Shown: positions 16,562-25,545 of the stretch, piece after piece | How positions within the stretch are numbered: the first letter of the stretch is position 1 | Layout: each line of letters opens with the position of its first letter | Source of the DNA: Lachnospiraceae bacterium | Lineage (GTDB): Bacteria > Bacillota > Clostridia > Lachnospirales > Lachnospiraceae | Reading direction: 5' to 3' | Assembly (NCBI GenBank): GCA_024681795.1 | Contig: JAILAD010000048.1 | Location: forward strand, 1 to 35,245 | DNA: 35,245 bases | The notes under the pieces: generated by a model | Seen by the model: the letters and a program-made list of their open reading frames with translations, nothing else | Databases searched by the model: none | What the model was told of the DNA's origin: nothing | Translations under genes and position numbers: made by a program

Positions 16562-17980
16562 ATGAGAAAAACAAAAGTAATCTGCACAATCGGTCCTGCC
16601 TGTGAAAACGAGGAAACACTCACAAAGATGTGTGAAGCGGGCATGAACGTGGCACGTCTGAATTTTTCGCACGGCACGCATGAGGAACATTTGAAAAAAA
16701 TCGCACTCGTAAAGCAGGTGCGTGAAAAACTGAATCTGCCGATTCCGATTATGCTTGATACGAAGGGACCGGAGTACCGGATTAAGACGTTTAAGGATCA
16801 TAAGGTAACACTTGAAGAAGGTGCGGAATTTACCTTTACCACTGCAGACGTGGAGGGTGATGAGACGAAGGTTTCCGTCAACTACGAACACCTCTGTGAG
16901 GAACTGAATGTCGGTGACAGAATTTTGGTCAATAACGGTCTCGTCATTTGCGAAGTAAAGGAAATCAAAGACTGCAATGCGGTTTGTACGGTTATTTCAG
17001 GCGGTGTTTTATCGGACCGCAAGAGTATGAATTTTCCGAATAAGGTCATGAAGGGGGATTATATTTCCGAGCAGGACAGGGCGGATATTTTATTCGGAAT
17101 CGAAAACGATGTTGACTTCGTTGCCGCATCCTTTGTTTCCACAAAGCAGGATGTGGAGGCACTCCGGAAACTTCTTGATGAAAACGGAGGCGAGAATATT
17201 AATATCATCGCTAAAATCGAGAACCGTGCAGGTGTCGACAATATCGAGGAAATCTGTGAAATCGCAGACGGAATCATGGTTGCGAGAGGTGACCTCGGGG
17301 TTGAGATACCGTTTGTCGAGGTACCTGCGATTCAGAAATTTTTAATCCAGAAGTGCAGACTTCTCGGCAAGAGAGTCATCACCGCAACGGAGATGCTCGA
17401 AAGCATGATTACCAATCCGCGCCCGACGAGAGCGGAGATTTCGGACGTTGCAAATGCCGTATATGACGGTTCATCCGCCGTTATGCTTTCCGGAGAAACG
17501 GCTGCGGGAAAACATCCCGTGGATGCGGTCCGCAACATGGCGGAAATTGCGGAATATACGGAGAAACATATTGATTATAAAAAGCGTTTCCTGAATACGG
17601 AATTTAAAATCAATTCCACACTGGATTCCATTTCCCACGCAACCTGTGCGATGGCAATCGATGTGGATGCAAAGTGTATCGTGGTGAACTCCGTATCCGG
17701 AAAGACCGCGCGTATGGTCAGCCGGTTCCGCTGCCCCTGCGACATCATCGGTACGACAACGGATTTAAAGGTATGGAGACAGCTGAACTTAAGCTGGGGA
17801 ATCACTCCCGTACTCTGTGAAGAATACAATTCCATTGATGTTATGTTCTATCAGAACTTAAATCAGGCGAAAGAAGTATTCGGACTGAGTGTCGGAGACA
17901 ATGTGGTTATGACCGGCGGTCAGATTCACGGCGGAAGCGGAAATACCAATACGATTAAGATGGAAACCATCCGAAAGTAA
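16562..17980 (+). CDS. pyk: Pyruvate kinase
   Basis: Pyruvate kinase transfers phosphate from phosphoenolpyruvate to ADP in the last step of glycolysis. The 472-residue product has the N-terminal start RKTKVICTIGPA, the (beta/alpha)8 barrel with MLDTKGPE near 64, AKIENRAG near 220, the active-site signature MVARGDLGVE near 240 and TATEMLESM near 278, then the C-terminal allosteric domain. It ends like the E. coli PykF form (470 residues) and lacks the extra PEP-utiliser-like C-terminal domain found in Bacillus and some Clostridia. Start ATG 16562 follows GGGAGG; the nearby CCCT can pair with part of that RBS. It has its own promoter, divergent from the AraC gene. Confidence 0.97.
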   Translation: MRKTKVICTIGPACENEETLTKMCEAGMNVARLNFSHGTHEEHLKKIALVKQVREKLNLPIPIMLDTKGPEYRIKTFKDHKVTLEEGAEFTFTTADVEGDETKVSVNYEHLCEELNVGDRILVNNGLVICEVKEIKDCNAVCTVISGGVLSDRKSMNFPNKVMKGDYISEQDRADILFGIENDVDFVAASFVSTKQDVEALRKLLDENGGENINIIAKIENRAGVDNIEEICEIADGIMVARGDLGVEIPFVEVPAIQKFLIQKCRLLGKRVITATEMLESMITNPRPTRAEISDVANAVYDGSSAVMLSGETAAGKHPVDAVRNMAEIAEYTEKHIDYKKRFLNTEFKINSTLDSISHATCAMAIDVDAKCIVVNSVSGKTARMVSRFRCPCDIIGTTTDLKVWRQLNLSWGITPVLCEEYNSIDVMFYQNLNQAKEVFGLSVGDNVVMTGGQIHGGSGNTNTIKMETIRK

Positions 17981-18028
17981 GGATATAAAATAAAAAAGTA
18001 AAGATTAAAAAGTAAAGATAGTAAAGGA

Positions 18029-18057
18029 GTTTACATAATTTTATATATTATGTTAAG
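18029..18057. promoter_or_regulatory. Inverted GTTTACATAA / TTATGTTAAG boxes before the DMT gene
   Basis: GTTTACATAA (18029-18038) and TTATGTTAAG (18048-18057) are inverted copies of one box, 19 bp apart start to start and differing at one W position plus the last base. The same box recurs as an array before azlC and near nrdD. It sits directly before the DMT transporter start codon, where a bound protein would block transcription or the RNA could fold over the start. Confidence 0.4.
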
Positions 18058-18066
18058 AAATTTGAA

Positions 18067-19056
18067 ATGAGCTGGTTTGTTTTTGCACTGATTTGTTTGT
18101 TGGGATGGGGGTTTGCAGATCTTTTTTATAAAAAGGGAACGGATTCGGATGATAAATATTCACATTTGAAAATCGCGGTCTGGGTAGGTCTCGTGATGGG
18201 TGTTGTGGCACTGATTCTTTTACCGTTTTCCGAAACGGGATTCAGTGTCGGAAGTCTTTTGGTAAATGCGGTAAAATATACACCTGCATCACTTGCCTAC
18301 ATAATCTCGATGGTAATCGGTTATGCGGGACTCCGTTATCTGGAGGTTTCCATCGTATCTCCCGTACAAAATGCATCCGGTGCATTTTCCATGATTGCAA
18401 TGCTTGTTTTCTTTGCAATTACCGGAACCGTGAATGATGATCTCGGAGATTTTTCGATTCTGAATATAGTCGGAACGGTTATCATTATTCTGGGTGTTGT
18501 TGCCCTTGCGGTTGTGGAAAACCGGCTTTCCAGAAAAGAAGCAGACGAACTGGCAAAGACCGGAGAAGAGAAGAAGCAAAACCGGAAATACCAGTTCGGT
18601 GCACTGGCGCTTTTATTTCCGATTCTTTACTGTATCTTTGATACAATCGGAACTGCCGCGGACGGAATTATTCTGGATGAGGAAACCGGCCTGGGGCTCG
18701 GTGAAATCGATGTTTTGATTCTCTACGGGCTGACCTTTTTACTTGCCGGAATCATTGCATGGATTTACATGTTAATCCGCACGAAGAAACCGTATAATCC
18801 GTTCGCAAAAAAGGAAATCCTGAATAAAGGCGTGGCTGCATGTTTTGAGGAATTCGGCCAGATTTTTTACGTATTTGCAATGGCCAGAAAGCCTGTGCTT
18901 GCAGCACCGATGGTGGCTTCCTACTGTATCGTGTCTGTGATTCTGTCACGTATTTTCCTAAAGGAAAAATTAAAGGCCTCCCAGTATGCATGTGTATTCG
19001 CGGTTATTGTCGGAATCGTGATGCTTGGAATTGCGGAGGGCATCGGAGAAGCTTAA
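18067..19056 (+). CDS. DMT/EamA-family transporter
   Basis: The 329-residue protein has about ten hydrophobic segments arranged as two EamA-like repeats (roughly 1-150 and 170-325), the pattern of drug/metabolite transporter permeases. A charged loop separates the halves near residues 155-175. The conserved end of each repeat (PVQNASGAFSMIAML and APMVASYCIVSVILSRIFLKEKL) is visible. The substrate cannot be predicted; relatives move amino acids, nucleosides or other metabolites. No good RBS lies close: the nearest AGGAG is about 37 bases upstream, and a six-codon frame starting at 18050 ends with its stop overlapping this ATG, so coupled translation is possible. It is seven bases before the ABC exporter genes and probably heads that operon. 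Confidence 0.85.
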   Translation: MSWFVFALICLLGWGFADLFYKKGTDSDDKYSHLKIAVWVGLVMGVVALILLPFSETGFSVGSLLVNAVKYTPASLAYIISMVIGYAGLRYLEVSIVSPVQNASGAFSMIAMLVFFAITGTVNDDLGDFSILNIVGTVIIILGVVALAVVENRLSRKEADELAKTGEEKKQNRKYQFGALALLFPILYCIFDTIGTAADGIILDEETGLGLGEIDVLILYGLTFLLAGIIAWIYMLIRTKKPYNPFAKKEILNKGVAACFEEFGQIFYVFAMARKPVLAAPMVASYCIVSVILSRIFLKEKLKASQYACVFAVIVGIVMLGIAEGIGEA

Positions 19057-19063
19057 GTAAAAA

Positions 19064-20812
19064 ATGAAATATTTACTCAGGTATTTAAAACCGTATACCA
19101 AAGAAAGTATTCTAGCGCCTGCATTTAAACTAGTGGAGGCGCTTCTTGATTTGCTGGTTCCCGTTATCATTGCGGATATTATCAACAACGGAATCAGAAA
19201 CGGGGACAGGCAGTATATTGTTATCAGATTTGTTTTTCTGATTGTTCTTGCCGTAATCGGACTGGGCTTTTCCGTGACTGCACAGTATTTTGCAGCCAGG
19301 GCGAGTGTCGGATTCGCATCCTCCGTAAGAGAGAATCTTTTTAAACATATTCAGAAATTATCTTTTGAAAAATTAGACGAAATCGGTACGGAAACGCTGA
19401 TTACCAGGGTGACGGGAGATGTGCTGCAGGTGCAGAACGGTGTCAACATGGTTCTTCGCCTTCTTCTCCGAAGCCCGTTTATCGTCTTCGGATCCATGAT
19501 TGTGGCTTTTACAATCGATGTGAAAGCGGCAGTGATTTTTGCAGTCAGCATTCCCGTTCTGACGGCGGTAATCTATGTTATCATGGCGTTTACGATTCCG
19601 ATGTATAAAAAAGTGCAGGAACACCTTGACGGTGTTTTGCTTACAACCAGGGAAAACATAACCGGTGTGAGAGTCATCCGTGCCTTCTGCAAGGAAGCGG
19701 AAGAGGTTGCGGAATTCGATAAAAAGAATGATGCCCTGACGAAAATGAACCTCTTTGTCGGACGCATATCCGCCGTTATGAATCCGGCAACCTATGTGTT
19801 GATTAACATCGCAATCTGCATTCTCTTTATGGTATCCGGACGCAGCGTGAATGAAGGAAAAATCGGGCAGGGAGATTTACTTGCACTTTATAATCTGATG
19901 GCTCAGATGATTGTGGAACTGGTGAAACTCGCAAATCTGATTATTACCATCAATAAAGCGCTTGCCTGTGCGGACAGGGTTTCCGCCGTGCTTCGGACCG
20001 AACCGGGAATGGAATATCCGGATTTTGACGAAAACGGAAATACCGGAAACCCGGAGAACGGAGATTTACGGCATACCGCGGTTACGTTTAAAAACGTAAG
20101 TTTTGCTTATCACGGTGCAAAAGATAATGCGGTGGAAGGAATCCGGTTTGAAATCAATCCCGGAGAAACCATCGGTATCATCGGCGGTACGGGATCCGGT
20201 AAATCCACACTGGTTAATCTGATTCCGAGATTTTATGATGCATCGGAGGGAACAATCACCGTCTTCGGCCGTGACGTGAAATCGTATAAAAGAGGAGAAT
20301 TAAACAGAATAGTGGGGGTGGTTCCGCAGAAGGCGGTTTTATTTGCGGGAAGCATCCGTGACAATATGAAATTCGGCAATGAAAATGCAACCGATGAGGA
20401 GATTTACCGTGCCCTGGAACTGGCGCAGGCACGGGAAATTGTTGAGAAAAAAGAAGGTGCCCTTGATTACATGGTGGAACAGGGCGGGAAAAATTTTTCC
20501 GGCGGTCAGAAACAGCGCCTTACCATTGCAAGAGCGCTGGTTGCCAATCCGAAGATTTTAATTCTGGATGATTCTTCTTCGGCACTTGATTATGCAACGG
20601 ATTTGAATTTAAGAAGGGCATTGAATTCCCTGGACGGTAAAATCACAACCGTCATAGTATCGCAGCGTACCGCCGGCATTCAGAGTGCGGACCGGATACT
20701 GGTTATGGATGACGGAGAAATCGTGGGATGCGGGACTCATGAAGAATTGCTGGAAAACTGTGAAATTTATGCGGAAATCCACGCATCTCAGAGGAAGGAG
20801 GGCACGGCATGA
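19064..20812 (+). CDS. Heterodimeric ABC exporter, subunit with degenerate ATP site
   Basis: This 582-residue half-transporter has six membrane helices (about 1-310) fused to an ATPase domain (about 345-580). Walker A is GGTGSGKST and the signature is FSGGQKQR, both normal. The Walker B region, however, reads LILDDSSSALD, with Asp in place of the catalytic Glu, and the switch histidine is Gln (VSQRTA). This is the pattern of the degenerate subunit in heterodimeric exporters such as TM287/288, BmrCD and LmrCD. The next gene overlaps by four bases and encodes the partner. Substrates in this class are often drugs, lipids or peptides. The start ATG 19064 is seven bases after the DMT gene and lacks a strong RBS. 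Confidence 0.93.
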   Translation: MKYLLRYLKPYTKESILAPAFKLVEALLDLLVPVIIADIINNGIRNGDRQYIVIRFVFLIVLAVIGLGFSVTAQYFAARASVGFASSVRENLFKHIQKLSFEKLDEIGTETLITRVTGDVLQVQNGVNMVLRLLLRSPFIVFGSMIVAFTIDVKAAVIFAVSIPVLTAVIYVIMAFTIPMYKKVQEHLDGVLLTTRENITGVRVIRAFCKEAEEVAEFDKKNDALTKMNLFVGRISAVMNPATYVLINIAICILFMVSGRSVNEGKIGQGDLLALYNLMAQMIVELVKLANLIITINKALACADRVSAVLRTEPGMEYPDFDENGNTGNPENGDLRHTAVTFKNVSFAYHGAKDNAVEGIRFEINPGETIGIIGGTGSGKSTLVNLIPRFYDASEGTITVFGRDVKSYKRGELNRIVGVVPQKAVLFAGSIRDNMKFGNENATDEEIYRALELAQAREIVEKKEGALDYMVEQGGKNFSGGQKQRLTIARALVANPKILILDDSSSALDYATDLNLRRALNSLDGKITTVIVSQRTAGIQSADRILVMDDGEIVGCGTHEELLENCEIYAEIHASQRKEGTA

Positions 20813-22524
20813 AAAAACTCCTTCGGTTTATCGGACGTTACAAAGGACTTTTTATTTTAAGTCTTATATTAAATATCATAACGGTTTTAATCCAGCTGTA
20901 TATCCCGATTCTGTTCGGAAAGGGAATCGACCTGATTGCCGGAAAAGGAAACGTGGATTTCGGCGGACTTCACCAAAAGATTATTCTGATTCTGATTCTG
21001 CTTTCCGCATCCGGGATTTTCACCTGGGTTCTGGGGATTGTCAACAACCGCATGACTTACGGGATTGTGAAGCAGATTCGTGCGGCAGCGATAAGAAAGC
21101 TGCAAAAACTTCCTCTTTCGTTTCTGGACCGGATGGGTGTGGGAGATCTGGTTTCGAGAATTATCACGGATACGGATCAGGTTTCGGACGGTCTTTTGCT
21201 GGGCTTTACGCAGCTCTTTGCGGGAGTTGTCACGATACTTGCAACCATTTATTTCATGCTTCGTTTAAGCCCGTGGATTACACTTTTGGTAGTATGTCTT
21301 ACCCCGATCAGTTTCTTTGTATCAAAATTTATCGCAAGCGGTACGTATAAGATGTTTAAGCTGCAGTCCGAAATCAGAGGGCAGCAGACCGCACTTACGG
21401 AGGAAATGGTGGGCGGTGCAAGAGTGGTGCACGCGTTCGGATACGAAAACCGTGCGGAGGAGAGGTTTTCCGAGATTAACGAAAGACTGAAAAATGCATC
21501 CACCAGGGCGGTTTTCTACAGCTCCTTGACGAATCCGTCCACGAGAGCAGTGAACGGAGTGATTTACGCCTGTGTTGCGCTGACGGGTGCATTTATGATT
21601 TTAAAGGGGCATTTGTCGATCGGCGGACTTTCGATTCTTCTGGCATATGCGAATCAGTACATGAAACCGTTTACCGACATTTCAAGTGTCGTAACCGAAC
21701 TGCAGAATGCATTATCCTGTGCGGACCGTGTGTTCGAAGTTTTGGAGGAACCCGCCGAGTCGGAGGAAAAACCGCAGCACTTAACCGGTGTACGCGGGGC
21801 AATGGACATTGAGGACGTTTATTTTTCCTATGTAAAGGAAAAGCCGTTAATCGAGAATTTCTCCCTTCGCGTAAACGAGGGTACCCGTGTAGCCGTTGTA
21901 GGTCCCACGGGTTGCGGAAAGACAACGTTTATCAATCTTTTGATGCGCTTTTACGATGTGGATAAGGGAAGGATATTCATTGACGGAACGGATATTTACG
22001 AAGTCAGCAGAAGATCCCTTCGGGAAAGTTTCGGCATGGTTTTGCAGGAGACGTGGATTAAGAATGCGACTGTCAGGGAAAACATTGCATTCGGACGTCC
22101 GGATGCCACTGACGAAGAGATTATTAAAGCAGCAAAAGAGGCGCACGCTTACAGCTTTATCAGGCGTCTGCCGGAGGGACTGGATACGGTGATTGATGAT
22201 TCCTCCTTAAGTCAGGGACAAAAACAGCTTCTTTGTATTAGCAGAGTTATGTTAACCAAACCGCCGATGCTGATTCTGGATGAAGCGACTTCTTCGATTG
22301 ATACGAGAACGGAACTTAAGATACAGAATGCTTTTGAGAAAATAATGGACGGACGTACCACGTTTATTGTGGCACACCGCTTATCAACAATACGCAGTGC
22401 TGATATTATTTTGGTTATGAAGGACGGCCACATCATTGAGCAGGGAAAACACGAAGAACTGCTGAAAAAGGGTGGCTTTTACAGTGAATTATATTATTCG
22501 CAGTTTGCAGGCGTGGAAATATAG
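20809..22524 (+). CDS. Heterodimeric ABC exporter, catalytic subunit
   Basis: The 571-residue partner half-transporter has an N-terminal six-helix domain (about 1-305) and an ATPase domain (about 330-570). Walker A is GPTGCGKTT and Walker B is LILDEATSSID with the catalytic Glu. The H-loop is VAHRLST with the switch His. The signature is LSQGQ rather than LSGGQ. Because each ATP site joins the Walker motifs of one subunit to the signature of the other, the non-canonical Asp/Gln of the first subunit meets this non-canonical LSQGQ, giving one dead and one complete site. Start ATG 20809 lies inside the upstream stop (ATGA), with AGGAGGG before it. Confidence 0.95.
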   Translation: MKKLLRFIGRYKGLFILSLILNIITVLIQLYIPILFGKGIDLIAGKGNVDFGGLHQKIILILILLSASGIFTWVLGIVNNRMTYGIVKQIRAAAIRKLQKLPLSFLDRMGVGDLVSRIITDTDQVSDGLLLGFTQLFAGVVTILATIYFMLRLSPWITLLVVCLTPISFFVSKFIASGTYKMFKLQSEIRGQQTALTEEMVGGARVVHAFGYENRAEERFSEINERLKNASTRAVFYSSLTNPSTRAVNGVIYACVALTGAFMILKGHLSIGGLSILLAYANQYMKPFTDISSVVTELQNALSCADRVFEVLEEPAESEEKPQHLTGVRGAMDIEDVYFSYVKEKPLIENFSLRVNEGTRVAVVGPTGCGKTTFINLLMRFYDVDKGRIFIDGTDIYEVSRRSLRESFGMVLQETWIKNATVRENIAFGRPDATDEEIIKAAKEAHAYSFIRRLPEGLDTVIDDSSLSQGQKQLLCISRVMLTKPPMLILDEATSSIDTRTELKIQNAFEKIMDGRTTFIVAHRLSTIRSADIILVMKDGHIIEQGKHEELLKKGGFYSELYYSQFAGVEI

Positions 22525-22536
22525 GAGGAAGGTTTT

Positions 22537-23841
22537 ATGCAATTAAATACGTGTTCTCTGTTTTTTGAAGTGCTGGTATCCATCGGCTATATGATGATTT
22601 TTAAAAAATGCGGAATCAAGCTGTTCTGGGCGTTTATTCCGTTTGCGAGAGAATATCAGATCAGCCGGTGCTCGGACAGGGAGAACGAAGGAAGGGTTTA
22701 TGCATTTTTCAGCGGAATGGTTCTGATTATGCAGGTTGTTTTTAATTTTTTGTCGGATTATCCCTATCTGGTTGTTTTCCTTGCGATTCCGTATCTGGTT
22801 TTATATATCGGTGCGTTCGTATATGCAATCAGAGTTTACACGGGACTCACGGAAGTATTCGGGCGCAGTAAAAAGTGGGCGGTTCTCTTTGTATTATTTG
22901 AAGGAATTACCGTGCTGATTTGGGGATTTTCCAAAAAATTCCAGCCGGTAAAGGAACTGAATCTGATTGATAAGGAAGGCGCAAAAGTATTCGGAAAGGA
23001 AGTAAGGCCGGAAAACGAAGGCCTTTCCGTTAACATTACCGAGCGTACTGCGACCGATTTCTTCAAAAAGAAAACACTTCTTAAAGATATTCATATGAAC
23101 ATTCCGAAGGGACATATGGTCCTGTTACTCGGCGGTTCGGGTGCCGGAAAAACCACGTTTGTGAATGCGGTGACGGGATACGAGAAGGCGAATGCCAAAA
23201 TCCTTTTGAACGACAGAAATATTTATACCGAGTATTCCAGAATGCTGTTTGATATCGGCTTTGTTCCGCAGCAGGATCTGATGCGCGGAACGGATACCGT
23301 TAAGCTGACGCTTTCCGATGCGGCATCCTTAAGACTTCCGTCCGGTGTTTCGAGAGCGGAAAGGAAGGAACGTATTGAAAATGTACTGAATGAGTTCGGC
23401 CTTAAGGCAATTGAAAACAGTCTGGTAGATAAACTGTCGGGTGGCCAGAGGAAGAGGCTTTCCATTGCAATGGAATATATTTCCGATCCGTCCCTCTTTA
23501 TCCTGGATGAGCCGGATTCCGGTCTTGACGGTGTTGTTGCCAGAGGCCTTTTTGAAAAACTCCGCGCTATTGCCGATGAAGGAAAAATCGTAGTTGTAAT
23601 CACTCATACGCCGGACAGGGTAATCGATTTATTTGATGATGTTATCGTTCTTGCAAAGGATGCTTCCAGAACGGGACGTCTGGCATGGTACGGTCCCGTG
23701 GATGAGGTGTATGAATTCTTCGGAAAGAAATCCATGGAAGAGATTCTTCTTTCCGTGAACCAGAAAGACGAAGGCGGAGAAGGAAGAGCTGATGAATTTG
23801 TCGAAAAATATGCGGATTATATGCAGGAAAAGGCAGGTTGA
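22537..23841 (+). CDS. ABCG-like ATPase with N-terminal membrane domain
   Basis: The 434-residue protein joins two parts. Residues 1-135 hold about four hydrophobic segments (near 5-22, 53-74, 76-98 and 112-131), with a WAFIPF-x-[RE] stretch like the small DUF5684-type membrane domain. Residues about 155-400 form an ABC ATPase of the ABCG (White/EPD) type: Walker A GGSGAGKTT, Q-loop FVPQQD, signature LSGGQRKRLSIAMEY, Walker B LFILDEPDSGLD and H-loop ITHTPD. ABCG proteins usually join an ATPase to the transport permease; here the permease is the next gene, so the extra membrane part must have another role, such as anchoring. Start ATG 22537 follows AGGAGG, 12 bases after the exporter genes. 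Substrate unknown. Confidence 0.85.
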   Translation: MQLNTCSLFFEVLVSIGYMMIFKKCGIKLFWAFIPFAREYQISRCSDRENEGRVYAFFSGMVLIMQVVFNFLSDYPYLVVFLAIPYLVLYIGAFVYAIRVYTGLTEVFGRSKKWAVLFVLFEGITVLIWGFSKKFQPVKELNLIDKEGAKVFGKEVRPENEGLSVNITERTATDFFKKKTLLKDIHMNIPKGHMVLLLGGSGAGKTTFVNAVTGYEKANAKILLNDRNIYTEYSRMLFDIGFVPQQDLMRGTDTVKLTLSDAASLRLPSGVSRAERKERIENVLNEFGLKAIENSLVDKLSGGQRKRLSIAMEYISDPSLFILDEPDSGLDGVVARGLFEKLRAIADEGKIVVVITHTPDRVIDLFDDVIVLAKDASRTGRLAWYGPVDEVYEFFGKKSMEEILLSVNQKDEGGEGRADEFVEKYADYMQEKAG

Positions 23842-24818
23842 TGAAGATGGGCGAGAAAAATACAAATGTTAATTTAAATTTAAAAAAAGGTCATATCGGC
23901 CATGTATCACAAACCTTTATTTATTTAGGGAAACTGTTCAGAATGTTTGTTTTCCAGAGTGACTGGAAGGTGCTTCCGATGTCCGCGGTAATTGCGGGTC
24001 TTGTCAGCTTTACCGTCGGCAAGAATCTTTTTGTATCCATGGAAGGTACCTTAACCTCGTCATTTGCATATGCATGTATCTGTGTATGGAACGGATTTTT
24101 CAATTCGATTCAGTCTGTCTGCCGTGAGCGTGCAATTATAAAACGTGAACACCGGTCGGGTCTCCATATCAGTTCCTATATTGTGGCTCATATGATCTAC
24201 CAGGCGGTACTTTGTGCCGTACAGTCCTTAATCATTATCTTTGTATGCTACATGATGAAGGTTAAACTGCCGGAAACAAGTCTGGCAGTCAATGATCCGA
24301 TGTTGGAATTCGGCATTACGATTTTCTTAATTACATACTGTTCGGATATGCTTGCACTTCTTGTTTCCACAATTGCAAGAACTACGACCGCAGCGATGAC
24401 GATTATGCCGTTTTTGTTAATTGTACAGCTTCTTTTCTCGGGATCTTTCTTCAGCCTTCCGCAGAAAGTGATGCCGTTTACGAATTTAACCGTGACCAAG
24501 TGGGGGTTAACGGCAATCTGTGCACAGGGAGATTATAATTCGCTTCCCATGGTCAGCCTCTGGAACAGTGCATATAAATTGAAACATATCAAAATGCAGG
24601 ACGGGTCGGAACCGTTTACAATTGTCTTTGATTATATTGAAAAAAATGACTTAAGGGAGCAGATTATTGTAAAATCGGCCGAGCTGAACCAGAATCCACA
24701 GTTTGCACATGATGCGCTTGTAGTATACAAGTGCTGGGCATGGCTGATTGTGTGGACACTCATTTATGTCGGAGCGGCCACGATTATCCTTGAATTTATC
24801 GATAAAGACCGAAGGTGA
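23841..24818 (+). CDS. ABC-2/ABCG-type permease
   Basis: The 325-residue protein has a short cytoplasmic N-terminus and about six hydrophobic segments (near 45-60, 70-90, 110-140, 155-178, 185-210 and 290-315), with a longer extracytoplasmic loop (about 215-285) before the last one. This is the layout of ABC-2/ABCG permeases, and the motif CRERAIIKREHRSGLHISSY resembles the coupling helix and following turn of ABCG transporters. It pairs with the preceding ABCG-like ATPase, whose stop overlaps this start by one base (TGATG). A TTG three bases upstream is in frame but the ATG is preferred. It is the last gene before the CIRCE-controlled heat-shock gene, and I see no hairpin terminator after it. 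Confidence 0.8.
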   Translation: MKMGEKNTNVNLNLKKGHIGHVSQTFIYLGKLFRMFVFQSDWKVLPMSAVIAGLVSFTVGKNLFVSMEGTLTSSFAYACICVWNGFFNSIQSVCRERAIIKREHRSGLHISSYIVAHMIYQAVLCAVQSLIIIFVCYMMKVKLPETSLAVNDPMLEFGITIFLITYCSDMLALLVSTIARTTTAAMTIMPFLLIVQLLFSGSFFSLPQKVMPFTNLTVTKWGLTAICAQGDYNSLPMVSLWNSAYKLKHIKMQDGSEPFTIVFDYIEKNDLREQIIVKSAELNQNPQFAHDALVVYKCWAWLIVWTLIYVGAATIILEFIDKDRR

Positions 24819-24838
24819 TGCCGAAATTTAAAAAAAAA

Positions 24839-24865
24839 TTAGCACTCGCCTATTGACAGTGCTAA
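24839..24865. promoter_or_regulatory. CIRCE element (HrcA operator)
   Basis: TTAGCACTC (24839-24847), a 9-bp spacer and CAGTGCTAA (24857-24865) match the CIRCE consensus (TTAGCACTC, N9, GAGTGCTAA) at 17 of 18 arm positions. It overlaps the -35 box of the small heat-shock gene, so HrcA bound here would block RNA polymerase at normal temperature. Confidence 0.93.
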
Positions 24866-24881
24866 CAAAAAGTGTTATATA
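24853..24881 (+). promoter_or_regulatory. Promoter of the hsp20 gene
   Basis: A perfect -35 box TTGACA (24853-24858) lies within the CIRCE spacer and right arm; TATATA (24876-24881) is the -10 box at 17 bp, with TATAAT at 24878-24883 as a 19-bp alternative. Confidence 0.75.
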
Positions 24882-25002
24882 ATATATATAACAAAACAAA
24901 CAGCGAGATGGAAGCCGGAAAGCTACACAGCAGAAAGGAATGACGATGCAACTGGTAATAAGACCGATATCTCCCAGTATACAAAGAAAGAAGGCATGTA
25001 CT

Positions 25003-25440
25003 ATGTTAAGACCGAGTATTTTTACACACAACAATAATTTATTTGATGATTTCTTCGGTGATGATTTCTTTGCACCGGCCCGTCATCCGAACGGAGGCGC
25101 AGCAATCATGCACACTGACATTCGTGAAACCGAGGAAGGATACATTATCGATATGGAACTTCCGGGATTTACGAAAGAGGATGTGGAAGCGGAATTAAAT
25201 GACGGATACTTAACCGTTCGCGCCGAGCACAAGACCGAGAAGGACGAAAAGGACAAAGAAGGTCACTACATCCGGAAAGAGCGTTACTACGGTAACTTCG
25301 CAAGAAGCTTCTATGTAGGGGAAGCCGTAACGCAGGAAGACATCAAGGCGGCATTCAAGGACGGTATTCTTACCCTGAATGTTCCGAAGAAAGAAAAAGA
25401 AGAGAAACCCGAGGAGAAGAAATTAATCTCCATCGAATAA
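25003..25440 (+). CDS. Small heat-shock protein, Hsp20/alpha-crystallin family
   Basis: Hsp20 proteins form large oligomers that hold unfolding proteins for later refolding by DnaK and ClpB. The 145-residue product starts like many relatives (MLRPSIF, then LFDDFFGDDFF) and has an alpha-crystallin domain at about residues 35-130, with the end motif AAFKDGILTLNVPK and a Lys/Glu-rich tail ending LISIE. The start at 25003 is chosen by family likeness, with AAGG eight bases before it. An in-frame ATG at 24946 has a better-placed AAAGGA and would add 19 residues; both starts may be used. A CIRCE operator overlaps its promoter, so it belongs to the HrcA heat-shock group. A strong terminator follows. 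Confidence 0.93.
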   Translation: MLRPSIFTHNNNLFDDFFGDDFFAPARHPNGGAAIMHTDIRETEEGYIIDMELPGFTKEDVEAELNDGYLTVRAEHKTEKDEKDKEGHYIRKERYYGNFARSFYVGEAVTQEDIKAAFKDGILTLNVPKKEKEEKPEEKKLISIE

Positions 25441-25505
25441 AAAAGTGCTTAGGGTTGAATTATTAAGGCTTTTGCCTGAAGTTTCATAATTACATTCTCC
25501 TTTCG

Positions 25506-25537
25506 GGGGCTGCCGTTTTTCGGCAGCCCCTTCTTTT
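25506..25537 (+). terminator. Rho-independent terminator after hsp20
   Basis: GGGGCTGCCG (25506-25515) and CGGCAGCCCC (25521-25530) form a perfect 10-bp stem with a 5-T loop, followed by TTCTTTT. Confidence 0.92.
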
Positions 25538-25545
25538 ATGTAATA

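Noticed and set aside
20685..21350. 221-codon plus-strand frame across the junction of the two ABC exporter genes
   Set aside because: It lies in another frame of two clear ABC genes and its composition (many Arg, Ser, Gly, His) is that of a shifted reading.
18067..24818. Bacteriocin or lantibiotic export and immunity cluster
   Set aside because: No precursor peptide, modification enzyme or C39 peptidase domain is present; the genes are transporters only.
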